A program made the translations under genes and the position numbers. Shown here piece after piece: positions 10,465 to 22,460 of a DNA stretch of 64,000 bases (position 1 is its first letter; each line of letters opens with the position of its first letter). The DNA comes from Tachypleus tridentatus (lineage: Eukaryota > Arthropoda > Merostomata > Xiphosura > Limulidae). Location: positions 14,741,857 to 14,805,856 of the forward strand of contig NC_134834.1 of the NCBI RefSeq assembly GCF_004210375.1, read 5' to 3'. Under the pieces are notes generated by a model. It made no database searches and had not been told where the DNA came from. It saw only the letters and a program-made list of their open reading frames with translations.

Positions 10465-11355
10465 AGTTTATAGATATTTGAACAAAGGACAAGGGGAAGA
10501 CCGAAGGAAAGGCGTATGTTTGTAATAAGAGAGTACACGAGAATGTAACCTTGACAGTACATGGAGGTTTGGAGAGAAACAGATCTCAAATGATTCGGAT
10601 AAATGCTAAAAAGACATTTAATATTTTCATGGGGTAAGTCGCCATTTCCAGAAACCTCACAGTTCAGACTTAACAAGTTCTAATTTTGAGTTCCTGAACA
10701 AAGAGAATAGGTTTAGTGTTACAGTTATAACGTCCCTGCATTTGAAAGAATGGTGAATCACGGCTCGAACCCTGGACCTTTCAATCCTCAGCCCGGAAAC
10801 TCAAGCAACGCTAGGTTTATATCTAGTAACAATTTTACTATTAAATACATCAAGATTTGCCAAATATCCTACACATTGAACCTTCTAATTCTTGTGTGAT
10901 TTTTGGGGCTTAGAAACTTAGGGGTAAAGTTTCTCATAATTAGTATGCCTCGGTCGAACGTTTAGGTACATGACCAACAATCACAATTTCAAACACAGAA
11001 AAACTTGAAAATAAAACAAACAAACGTTTTGAGAAATAATGGTAAACAAAATATTAGTTTTCGTTATTTGTAAACGATATGTGAACTATGTTTATGGCAT
11101 TACGTCTTTCTTCAACCTCTATAGTTAGATACTGTTAATAAAAGAGAGCACAAGAGTTGGCGGAGGGTTGTTTGACTAGGTACTTTCCGTCTGGTCTATA
11201 ATTTTATAAATAGGGACTAACAGCGCCGAAAGACAGACCTCGAATAGCTTCACGTAATAGTACAAAAACAAACAAACATAAAATTCCTGCATTAGATTTC
11301 TTAACTAAACTTGCAGCTGTTAAATAAAACACACGCATAAATATCCAATGAAGTG

Positions 11356-11490
11356 TAGCTTTGAGAATAAGGCTTAACTCTTCAATCATTATTTTGTATT
11401 AGTTCTGAGAGTGAGGTCTAGCTCTCTATTTACGAAATTGTTTTTAGTTCTGAAAACGAGGCTTAACTCGCAAATTACCAAGTTGTTGTT
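11356..11490. repeat. Three degenerate tandem copies of a 44-46 bp unit
   Basis: Copies begin at about 11356, 11400 and 11446. They share TAGTTCTGA, GAGG and TTAACTC words with spacing of 44-46 bp and clear divergence between copies. Confidence 0.6.
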
Positions 11491-11876
11491 ATACCATTCC
11501 CTGTATCTAGGGTCCACTTATTGCATCATATTAAGTGGTGTTTTATGTTTCAGACTGTTACAACGCTCAGCTGAAAGAACTGACCAAAAAGACGCGTGAG
11601 GGTGCAGCAGATATTAGTAGAACTAATTTCAGTATTGAAGGCATTTGTTATTTAATGTTTTGTATGGCTTAAGTGTGTGCTTAGGGACTGTAATTAATTA
11701 ACATGTTTACAGGTTCACAACCAAGTTGTTCCATACATAATTTGAAGAAAAGATTCAATCAGTAGCTCTGCTATTAAAATAATATCCCTGAAAAATAATC
11801 TTATACAGACATAAATGCTAAAAGTCCTAATTATTGTAAGTCAAAGCCAAAACTTTCGCTATAATATTTAAGAAAT

Positions 11877-12126
11877 TGTTTGTTTGTTTTTGAATTTTGC
11901 CCAAAGCTACTGGAGGGCTATCTGTGCTAGCCGTCCCTAATTTAGTAGTGTAAGACTAAAGGGAAGGCAGTTAGTCATCACCACCCACCGCCAACTCTTG
12001 GGCTACTCTTTTGCCAACGAATAGTGGGATTGACCATTGCATTATAACGCCCCCACGGCGAGCATGTTTGGCGCGACGGGGATGCGTACCCGCGACCCTC
12101 AGATTACGAGTCGCACGCCTCAACAC
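11877..12126 (-). mobile_element. tRNA-derived SINE, main family, 5'-shortened, with target-site duplication
   Basis: Flanked by ATTTAAGAAAT at 11866-11876 and 12127-12137. The head stops at TCGCACGCCTCAACAC and lacks the outermost tRNA bases, including the A-box region. Because the duplication directly abuts this point, the copy was inserted already shortened. Confidence 0.92.
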
Positions 12127-12735
12127 ATTTAAGAAATATTAATAGACATTTTTTTTTTTTGGTTTTAAGCCTCTTAGCACGTATTTATGATTTGATTTGT
12201 AATAATTTCATTGTTGTTTTATAGTGCTCGTTTGAAAACCTAAAAACAAGTGATGTAATTTATAATATTAAAGTTACAAACATACACACAGCCCTAAAAT
12301 ATCTAACTCATACAGATATCTAACCTGAAAGCGTGTGTATACATATATAACAGTAAATTTGGACCATATAAAGAATCCGTAACGACAATCGTTGTTGCGG
12401 TTCTACAATGAAATGTTCTTTTGCTAGAGGAACACTTACACGAGAACTAATCTCCTCTTTTAACATATATTAAGAATAAAGAAAAGATAGACACCCCTAT
12501 AGAATTCCCCCCCCTCCTTTTCGGGGACGTCAGCTGACGATGGATAGTCATCCGAATAATTACTTTTAAGAGGATATATATAATGTAGATCCCTCCCAGT
12601 GGTTTAGAGGGTTTAGATATCCTCGATGGGCAGAGCATATGTAACCCCTTCTGTTGCTTTACCCTTAAGAGCAGAGAACAAACAAAAAGTACCCTGTGAA
12701 ACCAGTGTACCGAACATTGACAGCTTGTATATAAC

Positions 12736-12964
12736 CGGTTTCAACAATTATACATCACAAGGCATAATTTTCTTCAACAACATGTCACAAGATAAAACCA
12801 CTACCAACAATATATCACAAGATAGAACCGTCTTTCACAATATACCACAAGATATAACCATCTTCAACGATGATAGAACCACTTCAACAACATACCACAA
12901 GATAGAACCACCACTTTCCACAATACGTTACAAGATAGAACCACTTTCAACAATACATCACAAA
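12736..12964. repeat. Degenerate ~30-bp minisatellite
   Basis: Seven to eight copies containing ACAATATACCACAAGATAGA and AACCACTTTC with variable spacing. A 117-codon plus-strand frame (12626-12979) crosses the block only because the repeat happens to lack stops in that frame. Confidence 0.75.
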
Positions 12965-13292
12965 ATGTATACTATATAAATAACATTATTGTAACTGTAT
13001 AAATTATTGTAAATTCCGTTGTCCATAGAGCTCTGCATTATATAAAACAGCGAACGTAGCAAGCTTAGAATATTGTACGGTACAAAATCAATTTCTCAAA
13101 ATAGTTTTATATTAAGCTTTTATAGCCTTTACCCGGTTAAAACATCTCAAGATTTACACATCTCAATTTTATAGTTAATTAGAACCAGTTTAAATGTCAG
13201 CGTTACCCGGTTAAAACCGTCCGTTGACTGTACGATTTATAAAAATTAAATACACTAAAAGTTTACGGTTAATTTGCGTGTGTTGTACTGAC

Positions 13293-13556
13293 GGTCCGGC
13301 ATGGCCAAGTGTGTTAAGGCGTTCGTCTCGTAATCCGAGGGTTGTGGGTTCGAATCCCAGTCGCACCAATACATGCTCGCCCTTTCATCCGTTATAATGT
13401 GACGTTCACTCCCACTACTGGTTGGTAAAAGAGTAGCTCAAGAGTTGGCGGTGGGAGGTGATGACTAGTTGCCTTCCCTCTAGTCTTACACTGCTAAATT
13501 AGGGACCGCTAGCACAGATAGCCCTCGTGTAGCTTTGTGCGAAATTCAAAACAAAC
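13293..13556 (+). mobile_element. tRNA-derived SINE, main family, near full length
   Basis: It runs from GGTCCGGCATGGCCAAG through GGGTTCGAATCCCAGTCGC (B box) and the central domain to GTGCGAAATTCAAAACAAAC. A short internal deletion removes part of the GCCGTGGGGGC segment. Confidence 0.9.
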
Positions 13557-14238
13557 TGTTTTGCTGTTAAAATTTTACTTGGATAAGGACGGTGAACTTA
13601 AATATGTATCTTACACAGACACAACCTTTATGGCTATAAATGTTAGGCCTAATATGTTTGACACTATAAACGTTATTTTAATTATGTTTTAGAAATATTT
13701 TACAAGTATTATATAACTTCTTATCCCTAGTGTTTATTGTTATGCTTACCGTTGCTGGAATTATTTGTTACTAGTTTTATTCGGTTTTTCTTGACACCAG
13801 TAGTATTTGTTTCTCTCAGAATGTATTTGTTCAACTTGTCTCACAATTGTTCTGTTTCCAAACATTCATATGATGGGGTTTTGGACCTATAACTGAGTGT
13901 ATTTCCTTATGATAAGGTTATAGGTGATGAGTGTAGAGTTGTTAATTTCAAGCTAAGATGGTGTAACTCTGTTTTCTGGCTAAACAATATTTAGTCAAAC
14001 ATTTTCAATGAGCCACAGTAAAACAAAAACAAACGAGACACGAGAGGATGGTCCACAGAACAGAGGGTGAACCATGGTTAATGAACGGTGAAAACAATTA
14101 GCACAGAGTGTTTAGGTTTGAAACGTCCCACTGTATAGCGTTGACTTAACTATCCAGAGTGGGGGCGCAGGTGTAGGTTTATTTGTTTGGCCGTTTTCTT
14201 TTTTGCACGCGATGTGCCACAAACCTATGACTTGCTAC

Positions 14239-15320
14239 ATGGATGGCTTGTCACGTCAGAATAATACTTTAATATGAACTGGTTGTATTACGTGGCTAGC
14301 TCGTCAGGTCAGAGTAATACTTTAATAATTGTCAGGTTAGAGTAATACTTTAACACGAACTGGTTATATTACTTAGCTCGTCAGGTCAGTGTAATACTTT
14401 AACACGAACTGGTTATGTTACTTGGATAGCTCGTCAGGTCAGTGTAATACTTTAACAAAAACTGGTTATGTTACTTGGATAGCTCGTCAGGTCAGAGTAA
14501 TACTTTAACAAAAACTGGTTATATTACTTGGATAGCTCGTCAGGTCAGTGTAATACTTTAACAAAAACTGGTTATATTACTTGGATAGCTCGTCAGGTCA
14601 GTGTAATACTTTAACACGAACTGGTTATATTACTTGGATGGCTCGTCAGGTCAGTGTAATACTTTAACACGAACTGGTTATGTTACTTGGATGGCTCGTC
14701 AGGTTAGAGTAATACTTTAACACGAACTGGTTATATTACTTGGATGGCTCGTCAGGTTAGAGTAATACTTTAACACGAACTGGTTATATTACTTGGATAG
14801 CTTGTCAGGTCGATGTAATACTTTAACACAAACTGGTTATATTACTTGGATAGCTCGTCAGGTTAGAGTAATACTTTAACACGAACTGGTTATATTACTT
14901 GGATAGCTTGTCAGGTCGAAGTAATACTTTAACACAAACTGGTTATATTACTTGGATAGCTCGTCAGGTCAGTGTAATACTTTAACAAAAACTGGTTATA
15001 TTACTTGGATAGCTCGTCAGGACAGTGTAATACTTTAACAAAAACTGGTTATATTACTTGGATGGCTCGTCAGATCAGAGTAATACTTTAACACGAACTG
15101 GTTATATTATTTGGATGGCTCGTCAGATCAGAGTAATACTTTAACACGAACTGGTTATATTATTTGGATAGCTCGTCAGGTCAGTGTAATACTTTAACAC
15201 GAACTGGTTATGTTACTTGGATGGCTCGTCAGGTTAGAGTAATACTTTTTCACGAACTGGTTATATTACTTGGATGGCTCGCCAGGTTAGAGTAATACTT
15301 TAACAAAAACTGGTTGGATG
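14239..15320. repeat. 53-bp satellite block, about 20 copies, in Phox2 intron 2
   Basis: The unit runs AGCTCGTCAGGTCAGTGTAA, then TACTTTAACACGAACTGGTT, then ATATTACTTGGAT. Copies differ at a few positions (AGTG/AGAG, ACGA/AAAA, ATAT/ATGT), and neighbouring copies share variants. The first copies are irregular. Each unit has GTAATA and TATTAC arms that can pair. Confidence 0.95.
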
Positions 15321-15404
15321 GTTAAAGAGAACACTATGGTTTAATGTTTGCGCAACAAAAGTATCAGGATTTATGGTTCTTCACGCATCCCATAAATAAT
15401 GTAT

Positions 15405-15532
15405 TGTTTTTTTTATTAAGTACAAGGCTACATAAAGGGCTGTCTGTGCTCGCTCTGATCATCACGGGTATCGAAACCTGGTTTCTAGCAGTATAAGTCC
15501 GCAGATATACCATTGTGGTACTGGGGAGGGCA
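15405..15532 (-). mobile_element. tRNA-like SINE remnant, related to the second family
   Basis: Contains AAGGCTACATAAAGGGCTGT, a GGTATCGAAACCTGG B-box-like segment and ATACCATTGTGGTACTGGGG at the head. It resembles 17165-17284 closely enough to be the same family. Confidence 0.6.
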
Positions 15533-16394
15533 TAATTTTTTTGAAATCAGCAAATTATCGAGATAATTTAGAACAAATTGTTTTACCATAAGTTATAAAG
15601 GAAAATAAGTAAAAATTATAAAAAATGTAAAGATCTGTCGAGTATCGAACCAATAACAACTAAGTCTGTTTCACGAAATAAAAAAAAAACATATAGAACA
15701 CAGCTACGGAATTCTTTGTTTGTTGTTGAAATTTTCGCAAATATTCTAGTAGGCTAATCTTATCGAATAGTCAGGTTTATGTGTTACCCTTATAACGCAC
15801 CCCACAGTGTCAAACGTCATTTATTCTCGGCGGGTAAGTGGTGTATTAACCATGGATTTGCAGTACAGCGCGATAACCAATGGGCGGACTAGATGGTTCA
15901 CCAGTGATTAGAATAATGTAGTAAGCGTAAAGGTTGGTTGAATCATTTCTCCATGGCTCTTAATGTATTAATTCTAGAAATGAATAAAAAATAAATGTAG
16001 GTTTGGAATTAAGATATTTTAAAATTTAAACTTTTAAGGAATACGAAGAACAATTCCCAAGCGAAGCTTCCTTGAAATACGTAAATACACATCTTGGAAA
16101 ATGTCGTTCCAAGAAGGCTTTGGTAGCTTAGCAACAACGATGGCCCAATTCTGTACTAGCCTGCTTGTTCTGTTTATAAGTGCGTTTGGTGTTGCAAGTC
16201 TTGGCTGCTAAGCGTATATGGTTTGATTTTAGGTACCTAAAAAAACACACTTAGTATTAATAAATCAATACCTTGCAGGTTTGAATTACACACAAAAATA
16301 TTTTTATTTATTTATTTCTACTTTAGTAATCTCTTTCACTAACTAACTTATGCAAATGAAGTTTATAATATTTATATTGTAGGAATCTCTAAAC

Positions 16395-16672
16395 TGAATT
16401 TTATTTTTCTGTTGCACTTAGAAATTTCGCACAAACCTAAAAACGGCTGAAGCCGTTTCTAATTCTCAACTGACAGATTTGGGGCAAAGCAGCTAACCAA
16501 CAACAACCATCGCCAACTCTTGGGTTAAAATTATCAAACCGAAGTTTTGGATATAACTGTAACTGTTGTAATGTAATCATGATTCCGAAGTGCGATTCGC
16601 GTTTTTACGACAACAAGACGCGAACCATGAATCCTCAGGTTCATATTAATCACTTGACCATACTGGGTCCTT
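16395..16672 (-). mobile_element. Old tRNA-like SINE, fourth family
   Basis: AGAAATTTCGCACAAACC end, AACAACCATCGCCAACTCTT centre, and CGCGAACCATGAATCCTCAG then GACCATACTGGGTCC head. It shares its layout with 22965-23205. Confidence 0.55.
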
Positions 16673-17164
16673 ATATTTTTTCTAATATATTCCTGTTATG
16701 TACGTTTTAAAAAAATGGATATAGCGCAAAACTGGAAATCCGATAAACGGAGCACTTGGAGAACATATGTCTCTCTTCTCTGGATGAGTTGAGAGGGAGG
16801 GTGATCTGCTAATATATTTCTTTATCAAGCTAAGTTCGTTTTACTGCTCTTTGGTGGGACGGCGATAGAATACATTATCATTTCAATAAATAAATGCGAG
16901 AGTTGTCCATGTGGTAAATCTATTCATTTGAAAGTTGCTAAGCCTGGTTCGAATTCGTAAGTTTGCACTCTAAGCTGTGGGTTTACTATAAAAGAGACAT
17001 CAATCTGCTAGCATGAATGATGGGTGGTTGTTGACTGGCTGCCCTATTGGTGAGAGATAATTTTAGTAGCTTTGTAATAAATGAAGAATAATAATGAAAT
17101 AGATAATTACCACCAGATGTTTTTAGTATTTAATTACACATATTATCAGTTTGTTTGTTACCTA

Positions 17165-17284
17165 TTGAATTTCGTGCAAAGCCACACTATAGTCTGTCTG
17201 TGCTCTGCCAACCAAGAGTATCGAAACACAGTTTTTAGAGGTGTGAGTGCACAAACATACCGTTGTGCCTCTAGGGGGCATTTG
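17165..17284 (-). mobile_element. tRNA-like SINE remnant, related to the second family
   Basis: TTGAATTTCGTGCAAAGCCA end, GAGTATCGAAACACAG as decayed B box, and ATACCGTTGTGCCTCTAGGG at the head, directly next to a main-family SINE. Confidence 0.6.
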
Positions 17285-17289
17285 GTTTA

Positions 17290-17549
17290 AATTTGATCTA
17301 AAGCTACACGACGGCTAGCGCAGATAGCCGTCCCTAATTTAGCTGTGTAAGACTAGAGGGAAGGCAGCTAGTCATCACCACCCACCCCCAACTTTTGGGC
17401 TACTCTTTTACCAACGAATAGTGAGAGTGGCCGTCACATTGTAACGCCCCCACGACTGAAAAGGTGAGCATGTTTGGTGCGACGGGGATTCGAACCCCCG
17501 ACCCTCGGATTACGAGTCGAGCGCTCTAACCACCTGACCATGTCGAGTC
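17290..17549 (-). mobile_element. tRNA-derived SINE, main family
   Basis: Central domain and head are well preserved (CGGGGATTCGAACCCCCGA, CTAACCACCTGACCATGTC). The tail is altered to AAATTTGATCTAAAGC, and a SINE of another family directly precedes it on the left. Confidence 0.87.
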
Positions 17550-18062
17550 ACACGTATACAAAATTCAAATATATTAATGCAACGGATAACTATAGAGACA
17601 CTCGATAGAGCACATATCCGCAAAACGTAGTGTTGATCATGTCCGGCCCTAAAAAATAGAAACAAAATCGGTCTGTGTTTCATCATTATCAACAGACATG
17701 GACCAGTTTTGGTAGGACAATGAGGAATAATATTTCACATATGTGTATCAAGTTTCATCAAAGTTCAATGACTATTGACTGAGTTATAGAAAAAAGTAGT
17801 CCATATGTTAACAGATGGGAATTTTGTTGCATTTTCTTGACCTTATTGTGACCTTAACCCTCCAAAATCTAATCGCTTCTACATTGTGTCATATTCCAAG
17901 TGTATACCAACTATTGTTCAAATCCACTCAGCTGTTTTCGAGAAATCTCACTGACAATCTCATAAGAAGGGGGAGGGTGAAAAATATAACCGTCGGTAGC
18001 TAAAGTAATTACATTAAGTTGTTAATATTACTTCATTACAAACATTGTAGTTAATAACAGTC

Positions 18063-18438
18063 TGGACTTAAAGTACGCCAGAAATATACGTGTACAGAAT
18101 ACGGCTATGTGACTTGTAGAGTACGCTAAAATCTACTTGTACAGAATACAGCCAGGTGGCATGTAAAGTACACCAGAGTTTACGTGTACAGAATACGGCT
18201 ATGTGACTTGTAGAGTACACCAGAGTTTACGTGTACAAAATACGGCTATGTGACTTGTAGAGTACACCAGAGTTTACGTGTACAAAATACGGCTATGTGA
18301 CTTGTAGAGTACACCAGAGTTTACGTGTACAAAATACGGCTATGTGACTTGTAGAGTACACCGGAGTTTACGTGTACAAAATACGGCTATGTGATTTGTA
18401 GAGTACACCAGAGTTTACGTGTACAGAATACGGCTATG
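18063..18438. repeat. 47-bp minisatellite, about 8 copies, in Phox2 intron 2
   Basis: The unit is GTGACTTGTAGAGTACACCA plus GAGTTTACGTGTACAAAATA plus CGGCTAT. The left copies are diverged and the middle copies nearly identical, as expected for expansion from the interior. Confidence 0.93.
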
Positions 18439-18500
18439 ACGAGTTTTTAATCCACCATCCTATGACTCACAATTTACATAGCTGGACCACCAGTCGTGTG

Positions 18501-18776
18501 GTTTGTTTGTTTTTGAATTTTGCGCAAAGCTACTCGAGGGCTATCTGCGCTAGCCGTCCCTAATTTAGCAGTGTAAGACCTGAGGGAAGGCAGCTAGTCA
18601 TCACCACCCATCGCCAACTCATGGGCTACTCTTTTACCAACGATAATGTGATTGCCCGTGACATTATAATGGCCCCACAGCTGAAAGGGCGAGCATGTTT
18701 GGCGTGACGGAGATTCGAACCCACGACCCTTAGTTTACAAGTCAAAAGCTTTAACCCACCTGGTTATGCAGGGCCC
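18501..18776 (-). mobile_element. tRNA-derived SINE, main family, near full length
   Basis: It runs from GTTTGTTTGTTTTTGAATTT to a head ending GGTTATGCAGGGCCC. Flanks AGTCGTGTGG (left) and AGTTGTATGG (right) may be a duplication with two changes. It abuts the 47-bp minisatellite region. Confidence 0.88.
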
Positions 18777-19224
18777 TAGTTGTATGGAATAAATGACGTA
18801 AAGAGATGCTGTCATTGTTGTCATGTAACTGTTTTAACGTTCTCATAAGTTTGTTTATCAATTTCCATGAATAATCTAACTGAATAACATATATATATAT
18901 TCAGTTCCAGAAAGAAGGAATTTAATAGTTAAAGCCAGGTTAAAATATGAAGTCACTTGAATCTTTGGACATGGTATACATCAAATGAATCCACAGGAGA
19001 CATTACGTCCACAGGGTTCCATTTGGAGGTCGGGAAAAGTCGTACAGTCTTACCGACTGTCATCACGAAAACATTGCTGTTAAAACGTTCACTCACATAC
19101 GCAATAGAGAAATGATTACCATGTCTTCAGACGTTTGGTTTTAAATTTGTTATATCCGCGTGTGTGATAAACACCGATAAGGTTTGGTTTATTTCATGGT
19201 AAATTACATAAACGTTATGTCCCA

Positions 19225-19412
19225 AAGTTTAGAAATGATGGACAAGACGAAAGGTAACTAATCAGCAATACCCACTGTTAAATTTTTGGCTACTCCAATC
19301 GAATGATGGAATTTTACCTTTATATTTATGGTGTACCGATAGCCACGCGACTCTAACCTTGGACCTTTAGATATATAGTCTCGTACGCTAACCATTATCC
19401 CACGTCCGTCCC
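19225..19412 (-). mobile_element. Possible old tRNA-like SINE remnant
   Basis: AATACCCACTGTTAAATTTT, GGCTACTCCAATCGAATGAT and a GCTAACCATTATCCCACG head-like end. The ends are uncertain. Confidence 0.35.
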
Positions 19413-19458
19413 ATTTGATATGGATGCTATGTGAAAATATACGTATTTCAAAAATGCT

Positions 19459-19567
19459 GGTCTTCGGTTAGGACAGAGGTAAGTTTTTTACAATGCTAAA
19501 ATCAGGGTTCGATTCCTCTTGATGGGCATAGCAGATAGCTTTACTGTAACAAACACACACACACACG
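19459..19567 (+). mobile_element. Short tRNA-derived SINE, second family
   Basis: TTTACAATGCTAAAATCAGG, GGGTTCGATTCC and GGGCATAGCAGATAGC match the second family in plus orientation, and it ends in (AC)n at 19551-19565. The head is diverged. Confidence 0.7.
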
Positions 19568-20107
19568 CTCAAAATTACTAAGTACAAGAAATAAGAGCAG
19601 ATTTTGTGAAACCACATACGTGCATGAAATGCAAACATAAGATACATATATACGAGGGAAAAATGTAGCATTTATAATTCAGGTACAGAGATTTAGGCTT
19701 AACAATTGGGATACAACTCACATATTAAAGCATATCAAAGTATGAAAACCTTCAGTGCATTTAATATACCAAATATGACGCCCTCTGTTGGCTCAATGAA
19801 AAATCCTGAAGCTCACGGTGCTAAAAATCAGACACTCAGAGCACAGGCCGAACTTGACAAAAACAAATGGAGAAACTAGTCGAAATGTCTGTAGGAAACG
19901 ACTACTTTATGGACCGTTGGATATCTTGGTCACATCAGTAGCTGTCCGTAACGCCACCAGCAATCTTTACAAATAGTAAGAATTTTACAAGAATATATAA
20001 GCGTTTCCTAAACATTACTACAGCTTTATCGTAAGGGTTGCCAAGCTGAGCCGAAATTAACAGTTACTAGCACAATTCATGTCAGGTATTAGCAACGCAC
20101 GAAACAT

Positions 20108-20344
20108 TTGTCGACAAAGGATGCACTAGATGAGATATTCCCAAACTTTTTCGACATTCCACCCGAAGAAACTATAGATATTGAGTACCTTAACATATTG
20201 ACCTCCCATCACTATCCAACGGCTTCCAATCTGCGAAACTCTACACTTGAGTGTTGCATTAATTTTGCGGATTTGCCTTCTGACGATGAAAGCCTAATTA
20301 AGTTACCTCCACATAACACACAGTCGTTTCGTAACAGTATATAA
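20108..20344 (+). other. Unexplained 78-codon open frame, antisense in Phox2 intron 2
   Basis: An ATG-to-stop frame for an acidic peptide beginning MSTKDALDEIFPNFFDIP and containing EETIDIEYLNIL and DLPSDDESLIKLPP. The composition looks more protein-like than that of neighbouring chance frames, but I recognise no domain. There is no clear promoter, splice context or neighbouring mobile-element coding sequence. It could be a chance frame or a scrap of an old mobile element or retrocopy. Confidence 0.2.
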
Positions 20345-20894
20345 TTACAAACCGACTCCAGTTTCACTGGAAAGTGTTGCCAAAGATTATATACAGTTAT
20401 TATAGTGTTGTTTTTTTTACGTTACGTCTTCAGTTATTTTGTCTGACTTCTTCACAAAATTATTTCGCAAAAAAGTTTCTGATGAAGTGAACACATATAA
20501 ATTGATCCAGATGTGTGCCCCGTGACTCGTGTGACTCGTGTGTGTCGCGTGCAGTGCAACTGTCTCTACGTCGATAGTTACAATAATCACGATGTTATTT
20601 ACCGACATAAAGAGAGAACTCGAAACAGTCGCCCTCTCTCTCACAAGTCACGAGCGTGGTTAAAGGCACCAGCTGAGGATTTTTGAAGCTTTCAAACCAC
20701 TAAGCCTATTTGCCGTTGAACGAATCAGACAATACTTTACTATTTAGTAGCTTACTGTATGTTTCAATGCTAAAACACTAATTTTAACCTAATAGGCAAC
20801 TCGTCTATGCTCACATGAATAAGGTGTGGTTTAGGCTATTCACGCCTTCATACAGTCACATGATAAAATAACGTCATTCAGGTTAAAGGTTTTG

Positions 20895-21007
20895 AGCTGG
20901 TGTTTCAGTGGTAAGTCAATGGACGTAAAATGCTTAACTACAGATGTCTATTCCGTAGACAGAGCGCAGGCGACCAATTAAGTATCTTTGGACTAAATAA
21001 ACAAACA
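20895..21007 (+). mobile_element. tRNA-like SINE, third family
   Basis: GGTGTTTCAGTGGTAAGTC head, GTAGACAGAGCGCAGGCGAC middle, ACTAAATAAACAAACAAA end. Confidence 0.5.
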
Positions 21008-21235
21008 AAGAAATAACTGACTTGGAACTCAGATTCTATTGGTCTTTCAGAACAGTTCTCACGTAACTGGGTCATTTTCATGTTACCGTAACATATTATG
21101 GACAACTAAACAAAGAAAACAGGTAAGTATGAAACACGGATCGCGAGAAAAAATACACACAGAAAAACACGTACCAAATATGTTATCAAATATGTCGATT
21201 TTTTAGTGAAAAACATTATCTGGGACTTCTGAACA

Positions 21236-21508
21236 TAGTCATGGCCGGGTGGTTAGGGCGCTCGACTCGCAATCTGAGGATCGCGGGTTCGATTCCCCGT
21301 CGCACCAAATGCGCTCGCCCTTTCAGCCGTGGGGGGCGTTATAATGTGACAGTCAATCACACTATTCGTTGGTAAAAAGAGTAGCCCAACAGTTGGCGGT
21401 GGTTAGTGATGACTAGTTGCCTTCCTTCTAATCTTACACTAAGATTAGGGACGGCAGGCGCAGATAGCCTTCGTGTAGCTTCGTGGGAAATTCAAAATGA
21501 ACAAACTG
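21236..21508 (+). mobile_element. tRNA-derived SINE, main family, near full length
   Basis: The head ATGGCCGGGTGGTTAGGGC has an intact A-box-like sequence, and GCGGGTTCGATTCCCCG is a good B box. The central domain and the GGGAAATTCAAAATGAACAA end are present. Confidence 0.9.
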
Positions 21509-22233
21509 ATCATAATTTGTTTTAATATTCCATTTTTAATGTTTTAATAATAAATTTATGAGTTACGAAGAGGTAGAGCAGTGTTAACGCGAAATACTTG
21601 GTGAAAAATGATTATAACCAGGAACGTAAACGGGGGTCTCAAGCTTCTACTCAGCTCTCCTTATACCCTAAAAGTGCCTTTTTTGTCACTTATTGTTCAC
21701 AACTAATGCTACGAGTTGTTATGGAAAAAGAAAATATTTCATATTAAAAATGAGTATTACACAGAGACTTGCATCTTTCACAACGAACGTAATATGCTTT
21801 TAAGTGTTAATACGCAAGAAATCCTTGTTTAGTTTTAGTTTTTAAAAGTGTTTATAACAGATTGAATATAAATAATAGAAGATTTGTCTGGTTCTCATGA
21901 TTTTCGACTCATATTCCCCACAGTGTCCCCTGACATTCCCTCTTTTTTATCAATGAACCCCTACCACTTTGTTACCTTCTACTTATATTCCCTCTTTCTT
22001 GTCAGTGAGATTCTACCCCCTTTAATGTCTTCTGTGCCTTACAGTTACCTTTAAATAAGATTACAAAATACAGGAAGAAAAACAACTTATTGTTTGTTGT
22101 CGTTATCGCTTTAATATGCCGTCTTTCCGCAGTACACATGTGTCTACAGGACAAAACAGTTTTACAGGGGTTAAACCTTTTTATTTATTTGTTTTGAAAT
22201 CAAGTCTTTGTGACGGTTTCACGTGTTACTCAC

Positions 22234-22460
22234 CTGGACTCTGGCCTCTGTTAAGTCTATTTTCATAGCAATCTCTTCTCGGGTGTAAACGTCCGGGTAG
22301 TGCGTTTCATGGAACGCACGCTCTAACTCCTTCAGTTGTCCGCTCGTGAAGGTGGTTCGGATCCGGCGCTGCTTCCGTTTCTCCGCCAGCACGTTGTTGT
22401 TACCAGGATACATCTTGTAGGATAGTGTCCGTGAATAATCCACATGAGCGTGTAACGACC
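22234..22460 (-). CDS. Phox2: Phox2 coding exon 2 (first 46 residues of the homeodomain)
   Basis: This exon encodes the rest of codon 87 (Arg) and residues 88-162. The acceptor is CTTTCTCAAG at 22461-22470 and the donor is CAG|GTGAGT. After a linker containing [11 protein letters not shown], the sequence [14 protein letters not shown] opens the homeodomain. Helix 1 is QLKELERAF, helix 2 follows PDVYTREE, and the exon stops at LTEARVQ, homeodomain position 46. A break between positions 46 and 47 is the classical intron site of paired-like homeobox genes. Arg5 of the minor-groove arm is present (residue 121). Compared with vertebrate Phox2, substitutions in the homeodomain are conservative (for example Ile for Leu, Val for Ile). 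The 227-bp length equals 2 bases plus 75 codons, so both junctions agree with exons 1 and 3. Confidence 0.95.

Larger units (their letters stand above)
7196..22233 (-). other. Phox2 intron 2 (15.0 kb)
   Basis: It splits the homeobox between positions 46 and 47 and is bounded by GTGAGT and CACAG. It holds eight main-family SINEs, several other SINE families, the 53-bp and 47-bp tandem blocks and the P3-bearing island near 10 kb. I see nothing recognisable in about 8130-8830, 12140-12620, 12970-13290, 13560-14230, 15540-16390, 16680-17160, 17560-18060 and 21510-22200. Confidence 0.85.

Noticed and set aside
12626..12979. 117-codon plus-strand frame with repeated Thr/Ile/Asn-rich peptide
   Set aside because: It is produced by the degenerate ~30-bp minisatellite, and the copy spacing is not in multiples of three.
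14239..15320. CRISPR-like regular repeat pattern
   Set aside because: The copies are contiguous with no unique spacers, in a eukaryotic intron. It is a tandem satellite.
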